A DNA stretch of 64,000 nt from Unio delphinus. Taxonomy: Eukaryota > Mollusca > Bivalvia > Unionida > Unionidae. The notes under the pieces are model-generated. The model saw only the letters and a list, made by a program, of their open reading frames with translations. It was not told the origin of the DNA and ran no database searches. The translations under genes and the position numbers were made by a program. Shown here piece after piece: positions 8,816 to 22,919 of the stretch. Position 1 is the first letter of the stretch. Every line of letters starts with the position of its first letter. Where the stretch lies: assembly GCA_029339505.1 (NCBI GenBank), contig JAQISU010000132.1:6194501-6258500 (forward strand). The letters are read 5' to 3'.

Positions 8816-10579
8816 AATTTATGCTAATTCCTAAATAGATCAAATTTTGTATTTTTTATGATTTTTTGAAAATGTAATACACATGACTGAAAATAGGTAT
8901 GTTGTGACTAGATAACTCATACCCCTGTCTAGTTCCAGCAGAGTTATCTCTCTTAAATGCAATGGAGTACCTGGTTTTGTCATTGTCAAATTGACAATCT
9001 AACATTGTTCTCTAAAACAGTGTGTGAGATGCATGCTAAATTAGGATAGAAAATATATTTATCTCTCCAAATATTAGCATTGAGGTCTATGGAAAAACAA
9101 TTGGTACCGTGATACCTAAAAGATAATACCAGCTTCACAGTGTATCCATAGTAACGAGTATACATAACCACCACTTCTATACTGTCATAGTGTCATTTGG
9201 TTAAACAATGGATATTGAGATGTTTTGGTCTAATATTGACAGACTTTCACATCGAAAATTTAGAAAATAACACACATTAGCTTTGGAATGGGGATTTTGT
9301 AACTATATCTATAGCATATATAGACTGATGGCTTTGTGGCTGTGTAGTCAGCTCCAATATTAGCATACAGGCAAAAAAAAGGTTATGTAAAGTTCATATA
9401 GTCAATTTTAGCCAAAGTATTGACTATTTTATGCGCAAAAGATGAAAAATCATGGATAAAAAACAACTGTCTTGTTCTTCTAAAGCATGTTATAGACCAG
9501 GATAGAGGACACTACTGGTCCTTATGTAGATAGTTCACTTGTACCATAAAGAATATTCTGGTATGAGTATTTTAGGTAATTTATTAAAGATATGGTATTC
9601 CTTCCTATTTTGATTTGAATAGTCCTGCTCTAAATGTCTTTTTTTTGTTGTAAACTTTTGTGCCGTGAAAAATGAACATGCGATTCCTTAGTTAGATAAT
9701 CATTCTTGAGGTCTCTACTACATATAGACTTTTTCTGTATATTAGTCCACATTTTCAACCCCAAATCCATGATAACCACTTCGAAAAGCTGTTATCTACT
9801 TTATTTGGTGTCAGATTGGCTTATTGCATCAATTGTATGCACTATAGAAAGGAGGGAAGCTTTCTATTTGTATGACAAAGAGGCTGGGTAGCTTGACCTT
9901 TATGTGAGGACTAGAGGTTAGTGACCTCTTGCATATGCAGACAGTGTAAAGTGTTCAAAGCTAATACTTTATAATTAGATTGGGCCATGTCCACCTGTCC
10001 TTGTTGTTACTTTCTGTGTTAATGAAACAATTATAAGTCCTTTATTTTAGATCAAAATGTCACTTTAAGAGTAGAACTGGTACATGCTAACTAGTGTGTT
10101 GACCTTTGACCTTACTATTAAACAATATGACATAATGTGATTTATCGCATATCACCAAAGTGAAGTTTGATAAGTGCTAATATGAATAAAACACAACTCA
10201 TAGTTAAAAGAATTCATTTTATTTCAAAACATGAGTTTGATAGTGAAGCAAAGGTATGCAAACAAGAGTTCCAACAGCTCAATAACATTTCTATACACAA
10301 TCATATAGAACATACTTCATAAAATTGTTTTTGACAAGCGAGACTAAGTACACTTGTTAGTTATATAGTCCCGAGCTATTTCACAGATTATTGGAAAAAT
10401 CAAGGTTTGCTATAGGTATAACGGTACCAATTGCGCAAGTCCATGTGGGTGGAGCTTATGTTGTAGGGTCCATACCATTCAGACCTTAAGAACAAGACAA
10501 GCTTTGATTGGTGGATTATGTAAGAGTTGTACTTTCTGTTAGGCTTAAAAAAAAAAGGTTAGCCACTTGGCAACATGTG
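8816..10579 (+). repeat. Satellite copy 6 (type B)
   Basis: Length 1,764. Markers 438 C, 1225 C, final A tract 10, end CCA. Private changes: CCTTATGTAG for CCTCTTGTAG near 9521, which shortens the 7-bp stem there, and TTATGTTGTAG for TTATGGTGTAG near 10461. Confidence 0.98.
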
Positions 10580-12342
10580 AATTTATGCTAATTCCTAAAT
10601 AGATCAAATTTTGTATTTTTTATGATTTTTTGAAAATGTAATACACATGACTGAAAATAGGTATGTTGTGACTAGATAACTCATACCCCTGTCTAGTTCC
10701 AGCAGAGTTATCTCTCTTAAATGCAATGGAGTACCTGGTTTTGTCATTGTCAAATTGACAATCTAACATTGTTCTCTAAAACAGTGTGTGAGATGCATGC
10801 TAAATTAGGACAGAAAATATATTTATCTCTCCAAATATTAGCATTGAGGTCTATGGAAAAACAATTGGTACCGTGATACCTAAAAGATAATACCAGCTTC
10901 ACAGTGTATCCATAGTAACGAGTATACATAAACACCACTTCTATACTGTCATAGTGTCATTTGGTTAAACAATGGATATTGAGATGTTTTGGTCTAATAT
11001 TGACAGACTTTCACATAGAAAATTTAGAAAATAACACACATTAGCTTTGGAATGGGGATTTTGTAACTATATCTATAGCATATATAGACTGATGGCTTTG
11101 TGGCTGTGTAGTCAACTCCAATATTAGCATACAGGCAAAAAAAAGGTTATGTAAAGTTCATATAGTCAATTTTAGCCAAAGTATTGACTATTTTATGCGC
11201 AAAAGATGAAAAATCATGGATAAAAAACAACTGTCTTGTTCTTCTAAAGCATGTTATAGACCAGGATAGAGGACACTACTGGTCCTCTTGTAGATAGTTC
11301 ACTTGTACCATAAAGAATATTCTGGTATGAGTATTTTAGGTAATTTATTAAAGATATGGTATTCCTTCCTATTTTGATTTGAATAGTCCTGCTCTAAATG
11401 TCTTTTTTTTGTTGTAAACTTTTGTGCCGTGAAAAATGAACATGCGATTCCTTAGTTAGATAATCATTCTTGAGGTCTCTACTACATATAGACTTTTTCT
11501 GTATATTAGTCCACATTTTCAACCCCAAATCCATGATAACCACTTCGAAAAGCTGTTATCTACTTTATTTGGTGTCAGATTGGCTTATTGCATCAATTGT
11601 ATGCACTATAGAAAGGAGGGAAGCTTTCTATTTGTATGACAAAGAGGCTGGGTAGCTTGACCTTTATGTGAGGACTAGAGGTTAGTGACCTCTTGCATAT
11701 GCAGACAGTGTAAAGTGTTCAAAGCTAATACTTTATAATTAGATTGGGCCATGTCCACCTGTCCTTGTTGTTACTTTCTGTGTTAATGAAACAATTATAA
11801 GTCTTTTATTTTAGATCAAAATGTCACTTTAAGAGTAGAACTGGTACATGCTAACTAGTGTGTTGACCTTTGACCTTACTATTAAACAATATGACATAAT
11901 GTGATTTATCGCATATCACCAAAGTGAAGTTTGATAAGTGCTAATATGAATAAAACACAACTCATAGTTAAAAGAATTCATTTTATTTCAAAACATGAGT
12001 TTGATAGTGAAGCAAAGGTATGCAAACAAGAGTTCCAACAGCTCAATAACATTTCTATACACAATCATATAGAACATACTTCATAAAATTGTTTTTGACA
12101 AGCGAGACTAAGTACACTTGTTAGTTATATAGTCCCGAGCTATTTCACAGATTATTGGAAAAATCAAGGTTTGCTATAGGTATAACGGTACCAATTGCGC
12201 AAGTCCATGTGGGTGGAGCTTATGGTGTAGGGTCCATACCATTCAGACCTTAAGAACAAGACAAGCTTTGATTGGTGGATTATGTAAGAGTTGTACTTTC
12301 TGTTAGGCTTAAAAAAAAAGGTTAGCCACTTGGCAACATGTG
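10580..12342 (+). repeat. Satellite copy 7 (type A)
   Basis: Length 1,763. Markers 438 A, 1225 T, A tract 9, end CCA. Private changes: GGACAGAAAA near 10808, CATAAACACC near 10928 and GTCAACTCC near 11111. It contributes two of the few changes seen anywhere in the first 430 bp of the unit. Confidence 0.98.
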
Positions 12343-14105
12343 AATTTATGCTAATTCCTAAATAGATCAAATTTTGTATTTTTTATGATTTTTTGAAAAT
12401 GTAATACACATGACTGAAAATAGGTATGTTGTGACTAGATAACTCATACCCCTGTCTAGTTCCAGCAGAGTTATCTCTCTTAAATGCAATGGAGTACCTG
12501 GTTTTGTCATTGTCAAATTGACAATCTAACATTGTTCTCTAAAACAGTGTGTGAGATGCATGCTAAATTAGGATAGAAAATATATTTATCTCTCCAAATA
12601 TTAGCATTGAGGTCTATGGAAAAACAATTGGTACCGTGATACCTAAAAGATAATACCAGCTTCACAGTGTATCCATAGTAACGAGTATACATAACCACCA
12701 CTTCTATACTGTCATAGTGTCATTTGGTTAAACAATGGATATTGAGATGTTTTGGTCTAATATTGACAGACTTTCACATCGAAAATTTAGAAAATAACAC
12801 ACATTAGCTTTGGAATGGGGATTTTGTAACTATATCTATAGCATATATAGACTGATGGCTTTGTGGCTGTGTAGTCAGCTCCAATATTAGCATACAGGCA
12901 AAAAAAAGGTTATGTAAAGTTCATATAGTCAATTTTAGCCAAAGTATTGACTATTTTATGCGCAAAAGATGAAAAATCATGGATAAAAAACAACTGTCTT
13001 GTTCTTCTAAAGCATGTTATAGACCAGGATAGAGGACACTACTGGTCCTCTTGTAGATAGTTCACTTGTACCATAAAGAATATTCTGGTATGAGTATTTT
13101 AGGTAATTTATTAAAGATATGGTATTCCTTCCTATTTTGATTTGAATAGTCCTGCTCTAAATGTCTTTTTTTTGTTGTAAACTTTTGTGCCGTGAAAAAT
13201 GAACATGCGATTCCTTAGTTAGATAATCATTCTTGAGGTCTCTACTACATATAGACTTTTTCTGTATATTAGTCCACATTTTCAACCCCAAATCCATGAT
13301 AACCACTTCGAAAAGCTGTTATCTACTTTATTTGGTGTCAGATTGGCTTATTGCATCAATTGTATGCACTATAGAAAGGAGGGAAGCTTTCTATTTGTAT
13401 GACAAAGAGGCTGGGTAGCTTGACCTTTATGTGAGGACTAGAGGTTAGTGACCTCTTGCATATGCAGACAGTGTAAAGTGTTCAAAGCTAATACTTTATA
13501 ATTAGATTGGGCCATGTCCACCTGTCCTTGTTGTTACTTTCTGTGTTAATGAAACAATTATAAGTCCTTTATTTTAGATCAAAATGTCACTTTAAGAGTA
13601 GAACTGGTACATGCTAACTAGTGTGTTGACCTTTGACCTTACTATTAAACAATATGACATAATGTGATTTATCGCATATCACCAAAGTGAAGTTTGATAA
13701 GTGCTAATATGAATAAAACACAACTCATAGTTAAAAGAATTCATTTTATTTCAAAACATGAGTTTGATAGTGAAGCAAAGGTATGCAAACAAGAGTTCCA
13801 ACAGCTCAATAACATTTCTATACACAATCATATAGAACATACTTCATAAAATTGTTTTTGACAAGCGAGACTAAGTACACTTGTTAGTTATATAGTCCCG
13901 AGCTATTTCACAGATTATTGGAAAAATCAAGGTTTGCTATAGGTATAACGGTACCAATTGCGCAAGTCCATGTGGGTGGAGCTTATGGTGTAGGGTCCAT
14001 ACCATTCAGACCTTAAGAACAAGACAAGCTTTGATTGGTGGATTATGTAAGAGTTGTACTTTCTGTTAGGCTTAAAAAAAAAGGTTAGCCTCTTGGCAAC
14101 ATGTG
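12343..14105 (+). repeat. Satellite copy 8 (type B)
   Basis: Length 1,763. Markers 438 C, 1225 C, A tract 9, end CCT. No private change noticed. Confidence 0.98.
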
Positions 14106-15868
14106 AATTTATGCTAATTCCTAAATAGATCAAATTTTGTATTTTTTATGATTTTTTGAAAATGTTATACACATGACTGAAAATAGGTATGTTGTGACTA
14201 GATAACTCATACCCCTGTCTAGTTCCAGCAGAGTTATCTCTCTTAAATGCAATGGAGTACCTGGTTTTGTCATTGTCAAATTGACAATCTAACATTGTTC
14301 TCTAAAACAGTGTGTGAGATGCATGCTAAATTAGGATAGAAAATATATTTATCTCTCCAAATATTAGCATTGAGGTCTATGGAAAAACAATTGGTACCGT
14401 GATACCTAAAAGATAATACCAGCTTCACAGTGTATCCATAGTAACGAGTATACATAACCACCACTTCTATACTGTCATAGTGTCATTTGGTTAAACAATG
14501 GATATTGAGATGTTTTGGTCTAATATTGACAGACTTTCACATCGAAAATTTAGAAAATAACACACATTAGCTTTGGAATGGGGATTTTGTAACTATATCT
14601 ATAGCATATATAGACTGATGGCTTTGTGGCTGTGTAGTCAGCTCCAATATTAGCATACAGGCAAAAAAAAGGTTATGTAAAGTTCATATAGTCAATTTTA
14701 GCCAAAGTATTGACTATTTTATGCGCAAAAGATGAAAAATCATGGATAAAAAACAACTGTCTTGTTCTTCTAAAGCATGTTATAGACCAGGATAGAGGAC
14801 ACTACTGGTCCTCTTGTAGATAGTTCACTTGTACCATAAAGAATATTCTGGTATGAGTATTTTAGGTAATTTATTAAAGATATGGTATTCCTTCCTATTT
14901 TGATTTGAATAGTCCTGCTCTAAATGTCTTTTTTTTGTTGTAAACTTTTGTGCCGTGAAAAATGAACATGCGATTCCTTAGTTAGATAATCATTCTTGAG
15001 GTCTCTACTACATATAGACTTTTTCTGTATATTAGTCCACATTTTCAACCCCAAATCCATGATAACCACTTCGAAAAGCTGTTATCTACTTTATTTGGTG
15101 TCAGATTGGCTTATTGCATCAATTGTATGCACTATAGAAAGGAGGGAAGCTTTCTATTTGTATGACAAAGAGGCTGGGTAGCTTGACCTTTATGTGAGGA
15201 CTAGAGGTTAGTGACCTCTTGCATATGCAGACAGTGTAAAGTGTTCAAAGCTAATACTTTATAATTAGATTGGGCCATGTCCACCTGTCCTTGTTGTTAC
15301 TTTCTGTGTTAATGAAACAATTATAAGTCCTTTATTTTAGATCAAAATGTCACTTTAAGAGTAGAACTGGTACATGCTAACTAGTGTGTTGACCTTTGAC
15401 CTTACTATTAAACAATATGACATAATGTGATTTATCGCATATCACCAAAGTGAAGTTTGATAAGTGCTAATATGAATAAAACACAACTCATAGTTAAAAG
15501 AATTCATTTTATTTCAAAACATGAGTTTGATAGTGAAGCAAAGGTATGCAAACAAGAGTTCCAACAGCTCAATAACATTTCTATACACAATCATATAGAA
15601 CATACTTCATAAAATTGTTTTTGACAAGCGAGACTAAGTACACTTGTTAGTTATATAGTCCCGAGCTATTTCACAGATTATTGGAAAAATCAAGGTTTGC
15701 TATAGGTATAACGGTACCAATTGCGCAAGTCCATGTGGGTGGAGCTTATGGTGTAGGGTCCATACCATTCAGACCTTAAGAACAAGACAAGCTTTGATTG
15801 GTGGATTATGTAAGAGTTGTACTTTCTGTTAGGCTTAAAAAAAAAGGTTAGCCACTTGGCAACATGTG
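14106..15868 (+). repeat. Satellite copy 9 (type B)
   Basis: Length 1,763. Markers 438 C, 1225 C, A tract 9, end CCA. Private change AATGTTATAC for AATGTAATAC near 14166. Confidence 0.98.
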
Positions 15869-17630
15869 AATTTATGCTAATTCCTAAATAGATCAAATTT
15901 TGTATTTTTTATGATTTTTTGAAAATGTAATACACATGACTGAAAATAGGTATGTTGTGACTAGATAACTCATACCCCTGTCTAGTTCCAGCAGAGTTAT
16001 CTCTCTTAAATGCAATGGAGTACCTGGTTTTGTCATTGTCAAATTGACAATCTAACATTGTTCTCTAAAACAGTGTGTGAGATGCATGCTAAATTAGGAT
16101 AGAAAATATATTTATCTCTCCAAATATTAGCATTGAGGTCTATGGAAAAACAATTGGTACCGTGATACCTAAAAGACAATACCAGCTTCACAGTGTATCC
16201 ATAGTAACGAGTATACATAACCACCACTTCTATACTGTCATAGTGTCATTTGGTTAAACAATGGATATTGAGATGTTTTGGTCTAATATTGACAGACTTT
16301 CACATAGAAAATTTAGAAAATAACACACATTAGCTTTGGAATGGGGATTTTGTAACTATATCTATAGCATATATAGACTGATGGCTTTGTGGCTGTGTAG
16401 TCAGCTCCAATATTAGCATACAGGCAAAAAAAAGGTTATGTAAAGTTCATATAGTCAATTTTAGCCAAAGTATTGACTATTTTATGCGCAAAAGATGAAA
16501 AATCATGGATAAAAAACAACTGTCTTGTTCTTCTAAAGCATGTTATAGACCAGGATAGAGGACACTACTGGTCCTCTTGTAGATAGTTCACTTGTACCAT
16601 AAAGAATATTCTGGTATGAGTATTTTAGGTAATTTATTAAAGATATGGTATTCCTTCCTATTTTGATTTGAATAGTCCTGCTCTAAATGTCTTTTTTTTG
16701 TTGTAAACTTTTGTGCCGTGAAAAATGAACATGCGATTCCTTAGTTAGATAATCATTCTTGAGGTCTCTACTACATATAGACTTTTTCTGTATATTAGTC
16801 CACATTTTCAACCCCAAATCCATGATAACCACTTCGAAAAGCTGTTATCTACTTTATTTGGTGTCAGATTGGCTTATTGCATCAATTGTATGCACTATAG
16901 AAAGGAGGGAAGCTTTCTATTTGTATGACAAAGAGGCTGGGTAGCTTGACCTTTATGTGAGGACTAGAGGTTAGTGACCTCTTGCATATGCAGACAGTGT
17001 AAAGTGTTCAAAGCTAATACTTTATAATTAGATTGGGCCATGTCCACCTGTCCTTGTTGTTACTTTCTGTGTTAATGAAACAATTATAAGTCCTTTATTT
17101 TAGATCAAAATGTCACTTTAAGAGTAGAACTGGTACATGCTAACTAGTGTGTTGACCTTTGACCTTACTATTAAACAATATGACATAATGTGATTTATCG
17201 CATATCACCAAAGTGAAGTTTGATAAGTGCTAATATGAATAAAACACAACTCATAGTTAAAAGAATTCATTTTATTTCAAAACATGAGTTTGATAGTGAA
17301 GCAAAGGTATGCAAACAAGAGTTCCAACAGCTCAATAACATTTCTATACACAATCATATAGAACATACTTCATAAATTGTTTTTGACAAGCGAGACTAAG
17401 TACACTTGTTAGTTATATAGTCCCGAGCTATTTCACAGATTATTGGAAAAATCAAGGTTTGCTATAGGTATAACGGTACCAATTGCGCAAGTCCATGTGG
17501 GTGGAGCTTATGGTGTAGGGTCCATACCATTCAGACCTTAAAAACAAGACAAGCTTTGATTGGTGGATTATGTAAGAGTTGTACTTTCTGTTAGGCTTAA
17601 AAAAAAAGGTTAGCCACTTGGCAACATGTG
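15869..17630 (+). repeat. Satellite copy 10 (438 A / 1225 C hybrid)
   Basis: Length 1,762. Markers 438 A, 1225 C, A tract 9, end CCA. A one-base deletion gives TCATAAATTG near 17370, and CCTTAAAAAC replaces CCTTAAGAAC near 17538. Both are shared with copy 12. Private change AAAAGACAAT near 16176. Confidence 0.98.
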
Positions 17631-19393
17631 AATTTATGCTAATTCCTAAATAGATCAAATTTTGTATTTTTTATGATTTTTTGAAAATGTAATACACATG
17701 ACTGAAAATAGGTATGTTGTGACTAGATAACTCATACCCCTGTCTAGTTCCAGCAGAGTTATCTCTCTTAAATGCAATGGAGTACCTGGTTTTGTCATTG
17801 TCAAATTGACAATCTAACATTGTTCTCTAAAACAGTGTGTGAGATGCATGCTAAATTAGGATAGAAAATATATTTATCTCTCCAAATATTAGCATTGAGG
17901 TCTATGGAAAAACAATTGGTACCGTGATACCTAAAAGATAATACCAGCTTCACAGTGTATCCATAGTAACGAGTATACATAACCACCACTTCTATACTGT
18001 CATAGTGTCATTTGGTTAAGCAATGGATATTGAGATGTTTTGGTCTAATATTGACAGACTTTCACATAGAAAATTTAGAAAATAACACACATTAGCTTTG
18101 GAATGGGGATTTTGTAACTATATCTATAGCATATATAGACTGATGGCTTTGTGGCTCTGTAGTCAGCTCCAATATTAGCATACAGGCAAAAAAAAGGTTA
18201 TGTAAAGTTCATATAGTCAATTTTAGCCAAAGTATTGACTATTTTATGCGCAAAAGATGAAAAATCATGGATAAAAAACAACTGTCTTGTTCTTCTAAAG
18301 CATGTTATAGACCAGGATAGAGGACACTACTGGTCCTCTTGTAGATAGTTCACTTGTACCATAAAGAATATTCTGGTATGAGTATTTTAGGTAATTTATT
18401 AAAGATATGGTATTCCTTCCTATTTTGATTTGAATAGTCCTGCTCTAAATGTCTTTTTTTTGTTGTAAACTTTTGTGCCGTGAAAAATGAACATGCGATT
18501 CCTTAGTTAGATAATAATTCTTGAGGTCTCTACTACATATAGACTTTTTCTGTATATTAGTCCACATTTTCAACCCCAAATCCATGATAACCACTTCGAA
18601 AAGCTGTTATCTACTTTATTTGGTGTCAGATTGGCTTATTGCATCAATTGTATGCACTATAGAAAGGAGGGAAGCTTTCTATTTGTATGACAAAGAGGCT
18701 GGGTAGCTTGACCTTTATGTGAGGACTAGAGGTTAGTGACCTCTTGCATATGCAGACAGTGTAAAGTGTTCAAAGCTAATACTTTATAATTAGATTGGGC
18801 CATGTCCACCTGTCCTTGTTGTTACTTTCTGTGTTAATGAAACAATTATAAGTCTTTTATTTTAGATCAAAATGTCACTTTAAGAGTAGAACTGGTACAT
18901 GCTAACTAGTGTGTTGACCTTTGACCTTACTATTAAACAATATGACATAATGTGATTTATCGCATATCACCAAAGTGAAGTTTGATAAGTGCTAATATGA
19001 ATAAAACACAACTCATAGTTAAAAGAATTCATTTTATTTCAAAACATGAGTTTGATAGTGAAGCAAAGGTATGCAAACAAGAGTTCCAACAGCTCAATAA
19101 CATTTCTATACACAATCATATAGAACATACTTCATAAAATTGTTTTTGACAAGCGAGACTAAGTACACTTGTTAGTTATATAGTCCCGAGCTATTTCACA
19201 GATTATTTGAAAAATCAAGGTTTGCTATAGGTATAACGGTACCAATTGCGCAAGTCCATGTGGGTGGAGCTTATGGTGTAGGGTCCATACCATTCAGACC
19301 TTAAGAACAAGACAAGCTTTGATTGGTGGATTATGTAAGAGTTGTACTTTCTGTTAGGCTTAAAAAAAAAGGTTAGCCTCTTGGCAACATGTG
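17631..19393 (+). repeat. Satellite copy 11 (type A, 527 C family)
   Basis: Length 1,763. Markers 438 A, 1225 T, TTTG at 1576-1579, A tract 9, end CCT. It carries GGTTAAGCAA near 18015, GGCTCTGTAG near 18153 (527 C) and GATAATAATTC near 18510. All three recur in copy 13. Confidence 0.98.
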
Positions 19394-21156
19394 AATTTAT
19401 GCTAATTCCTAAATAGATCAAATTTTGTATTTTTTATGATTTTTTGAAAATGTAATACACATGACTGAAAATAGGTATGTTGTGACTAGATAACTCATAC
19501 CCCTGTCTAGTTCCAGCAGAGTTATCTCTCTTAAATGCAATGGAGTACCTGGTTTTGTCATTGTCAAATTGACAATCTAACATTGTTCTCTAAAACAGTG
19601 TGTGAGATGCATGCTAAATTAGGATAGAAAATATATTTATCTCTCCAAATATTAGCATTGAGGTCTATGGAAAAACAATTGGTACCGTGATACCTAAAAG
19701 ATAATACCAGCTTCACAGTGTATCCATAGTAACGAGTATACATAACCACCACTTCTATACTGTCATAGTGTCATTTGGTTAAACAATGGATATTGAGATG
19801 TTTTGGTCTAATATTGACAGACTTTCACATCGAAAATTTAGAAAATAACACACATTAGCTTTGGAATGGGGATTTTGTAACTATATCTATAGCATATATA
19901 GACTGATGGCTTTGTGGCTCTGTAGTCAGCTCCAATATTAGCATACAGGCAAAAAAAAGGTTATGTAAAGTTCATATAGTCAATTTTAGCCAAAGTATTG
20001 ACTATTTTATGCGCAAAAGATGAAAAATCATGGATAAAAAACAACTGTCTTGTTCTTCTAAAGCATGTTATAGACCAGGATAGAGGACACTACTGGTCCT
20101 CTTGTAGATAGTTCACTTGTACCATAAAGAATATTCTGGTATGAGTATTTTAGGTAATTTATTAAAGATATGGTATTCCTTCCTATTTTGATTTGAATAG
20201 TCCTGCTCTAAATGTCTTTTTTTTTGTTGTAAACTTTTGTGCCGTGAAAAATGAACATGCGATTCCTTAGTTAGATAATCATTCTTGAGGTCTCTACTAC
20301 ATATAGACTTTTTCTGTATATTAGTCCACATTTTCAACCCCAAATCCATGATAACCACTTCGAAAAGCTGTTATCTACTTTATTTGGTGTCAGATTGGCT
20401 TATTGCATCAATTGTATGCACTATAGAAAGGAGGGAAGCTTTCTATTTGTATGACAAAGAGGCTGGGTAGCTTGACCTTTATGTGAGGACTAGAGGTTAG
20501 TGACCTCTTGCATATGCAGACAGTGTAAAGTGTTCAAAGCTAATACTTTATAATTAGATTGGGCCATGTCCACCTGTCCTTGTTGTTACTTTCTGTGTTA
20601 ATGAAACAATTATAAGTCCTTTATTTTAGATCAAAATGTCACTTTAAGAGTAGAACTGGTACATGCTAACTAGTGTGTTGACCTTTGACCTTACTATTAA
20701 ACAATATGACATAATGTGATTTATCGCATATCACCAAAGTGAAGTTTGATAAGTGCTAATATGAATAAAACACAACTCATAGTTAAAAGAATTCATTTTA
20801 TTTCAAAACATGAGTTTGATAGTGAAGCAAAGGTATGCAAACAAGAGTTCCAACAGCTCAATAACATTTCTATACACAATCATATAGAACATACTTCATA
20901 AATTGTTTTTGACAAGCGAGACTAAGTACACTTGTTAGTTATATAGTCCCGAGCTATTTCACAGATTATTGGAAAAATCAAGGTTTGCTATAGGTATAAC
21001 GGTACCAATTGCGCAAGTCCATGTGGGTGGAGCTTATGGTGTAGGGTCCATACCATTCAGACCTTAAAAACAAGACAAGCTTTGATTGGTGGATTATGTA
21101 AGAGTTGTACTTTCTGTTAGGCTTAAAAAAAAAGGTTAGCCACTTGGCAACATGTG
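19394..21156 (+). repeat. Satellite copy 12 (type B, 527 C family)
   Basis: Length 1,763: the T run is 9 (+1) and the TCATAAATTG deletion removes one. Markers 438 C, 527 C, 1225 C, CCTTAAAAAC, A tract 9, end CCA. The 3' part matches copy 10. Confidence 0.98.
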
Positions 21157-22919
21157 AATTTATGCTAATTCCTAAATAGATCAAATTTTGTATTTTTTAT
21201 GATTTTTTGAAAATGTAATACACATGACTGAAAATAGGTATGTTGTGACTAGATAACTCATACCCCTGTCTAGTTCCAGCAGAGTTATCTCTCTTAAATG
21301 CAATGGAGTACCTGGTTTTGTCATTGTCAAATTGACAATCTAACATTGTTCTCTAAAACAGTGTGTGAGATGCATGCTAAATTAGGATAGAAAATATATT
21401 TATCTCTCCAAATATTAGCATTGAGGTCTATGGAAAAACAATTGGTACCGTGATACCTAAAAGATAATACCAGCTTCACAGTGTATCCATAGTAACGAGT
21501 ATACATAACCACCACTTCTATACTGTCATAGTGTCATTTGGTTAAGCAATGGATATTGAGATGTTTTGGTCTAATATTGACAGACTTTCACATAGAAAAT
21601 TTAGAAAATAACACACATTAGCTTTGGAATGGGGATTTTGTAACTATATCTATAGCATATATAGACTGATGGCTTTGTGGCTCTGTAGTCAGCTCCAATA
21701 TTAGCATACAGGCAAAAAAAAGGTTATGTAAAGTTCATATAGTCAATTTTAGCCAAAGTATTGACTATTTTATGCGCAAAAGATGAAAAATCATGGATAA
21801 AAAACAACTGTCTTGTTCTTCTAAAGCATGTTATAGACCAGGATAGAGGACACTACTGGTCCTCTTGTAGATAGTTCACTTGTACCATAAAGAATATTCT
21901 GGTATGAGTATTTTAGGTAATTTATTAAAGATATGGTATTCCTTCCTATTTTGATTTGAATAGTCCTGCTCTAAATGTCTTTTTTTTGTTGTAAACTTTT
22001 GTGCCGTGAAAAATGAACATGCGATTCCTTAGTTAGATAATAATTCTTGAGGTCTCTACTACATATAGACTTTTTCTGTATATTAGTCCACATTTTCAAC
22101 CCCAAATCCATGATAACCACTTCGAAAAGCTGTTATCTACTTTATTTGGTGTCAGATTGGCTTATTGCATCAATTGTATGCACTATAGAAAGGAGGGAAG
22201 CTTTCTATTTGTATGACAAAGAGGCTGGGTAGCTTGACCTTTATGTGAGGACTAGAGGTTAGTGACCTCTTGCATATGCAGACAGTGTAAAGTGTTCAAA
22301 GCTAATACTTTATAATTAGATTGGGCCATGTCCACCTGTCCTTGTTGTTACTTTCTGTGTTAATGAAACAATTATAAGTCTTTTATTTTAGATCAAAATG
22401 TCACTTTAAGAGTAGAACTGGTACATGCTAACTAGTGTGTTGACCTTTGACCTTACTATTAAACAATATGACATAATGTGATTTATCGCATATCACCAAA
22501 GTGAAGTTTGATAAGTGCTAATATGAATAAAACACAACTCATAGTTAAAAGAATTCATTTTATTTCAAAACATGAGTTTGATAGTGAAGCAAAGGTATGC
22601 AAACAAGAGTTCCAACAGCTCAATAACATTTCTATACACAATCATATAGAACATACTTCATAAAATTGTTTTTGACAAGCGAGACTAAGTACACTTGTTA
22701 GTTATATAGTCCCGAGCTATTTCACAGATTATTTGAAAAATCAAGGTTTGCTATAGGTATAACGGTACCAATTGCGCAAGTCCATGTGGGTGGAGCTTAT
22801 GGTGTAGGGTCCATACCATTCAGACCTTAAGAACAAGACAAGCTTTGATTGGTGGATTATGTAAGAGTTGTACTTTCTGTTAGGCTTAAAAAAAAAGGTT
22901 AGCCTCTTGGCAACATGTG
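21157..22919 (+). repeat. Satellite copy 13 (type A, 527 C family)
   Basis: Length 1,763. It matches copy 11 at every diagnostic site: GGTTAAGCAA, GGCTCTGTAG, GATAATAATTC, 1225 T, TTTG, CCT. This indicates a recent duplication. Confidence 0.98.

Noticed and set aside
20113..20358. 81-codon minus-strand frame in five copies
   Set aside because: It starts at GTG and appears only in copies 12, 22, 27, 35 and 36, where the T run is nine. It is a by-product of run length.
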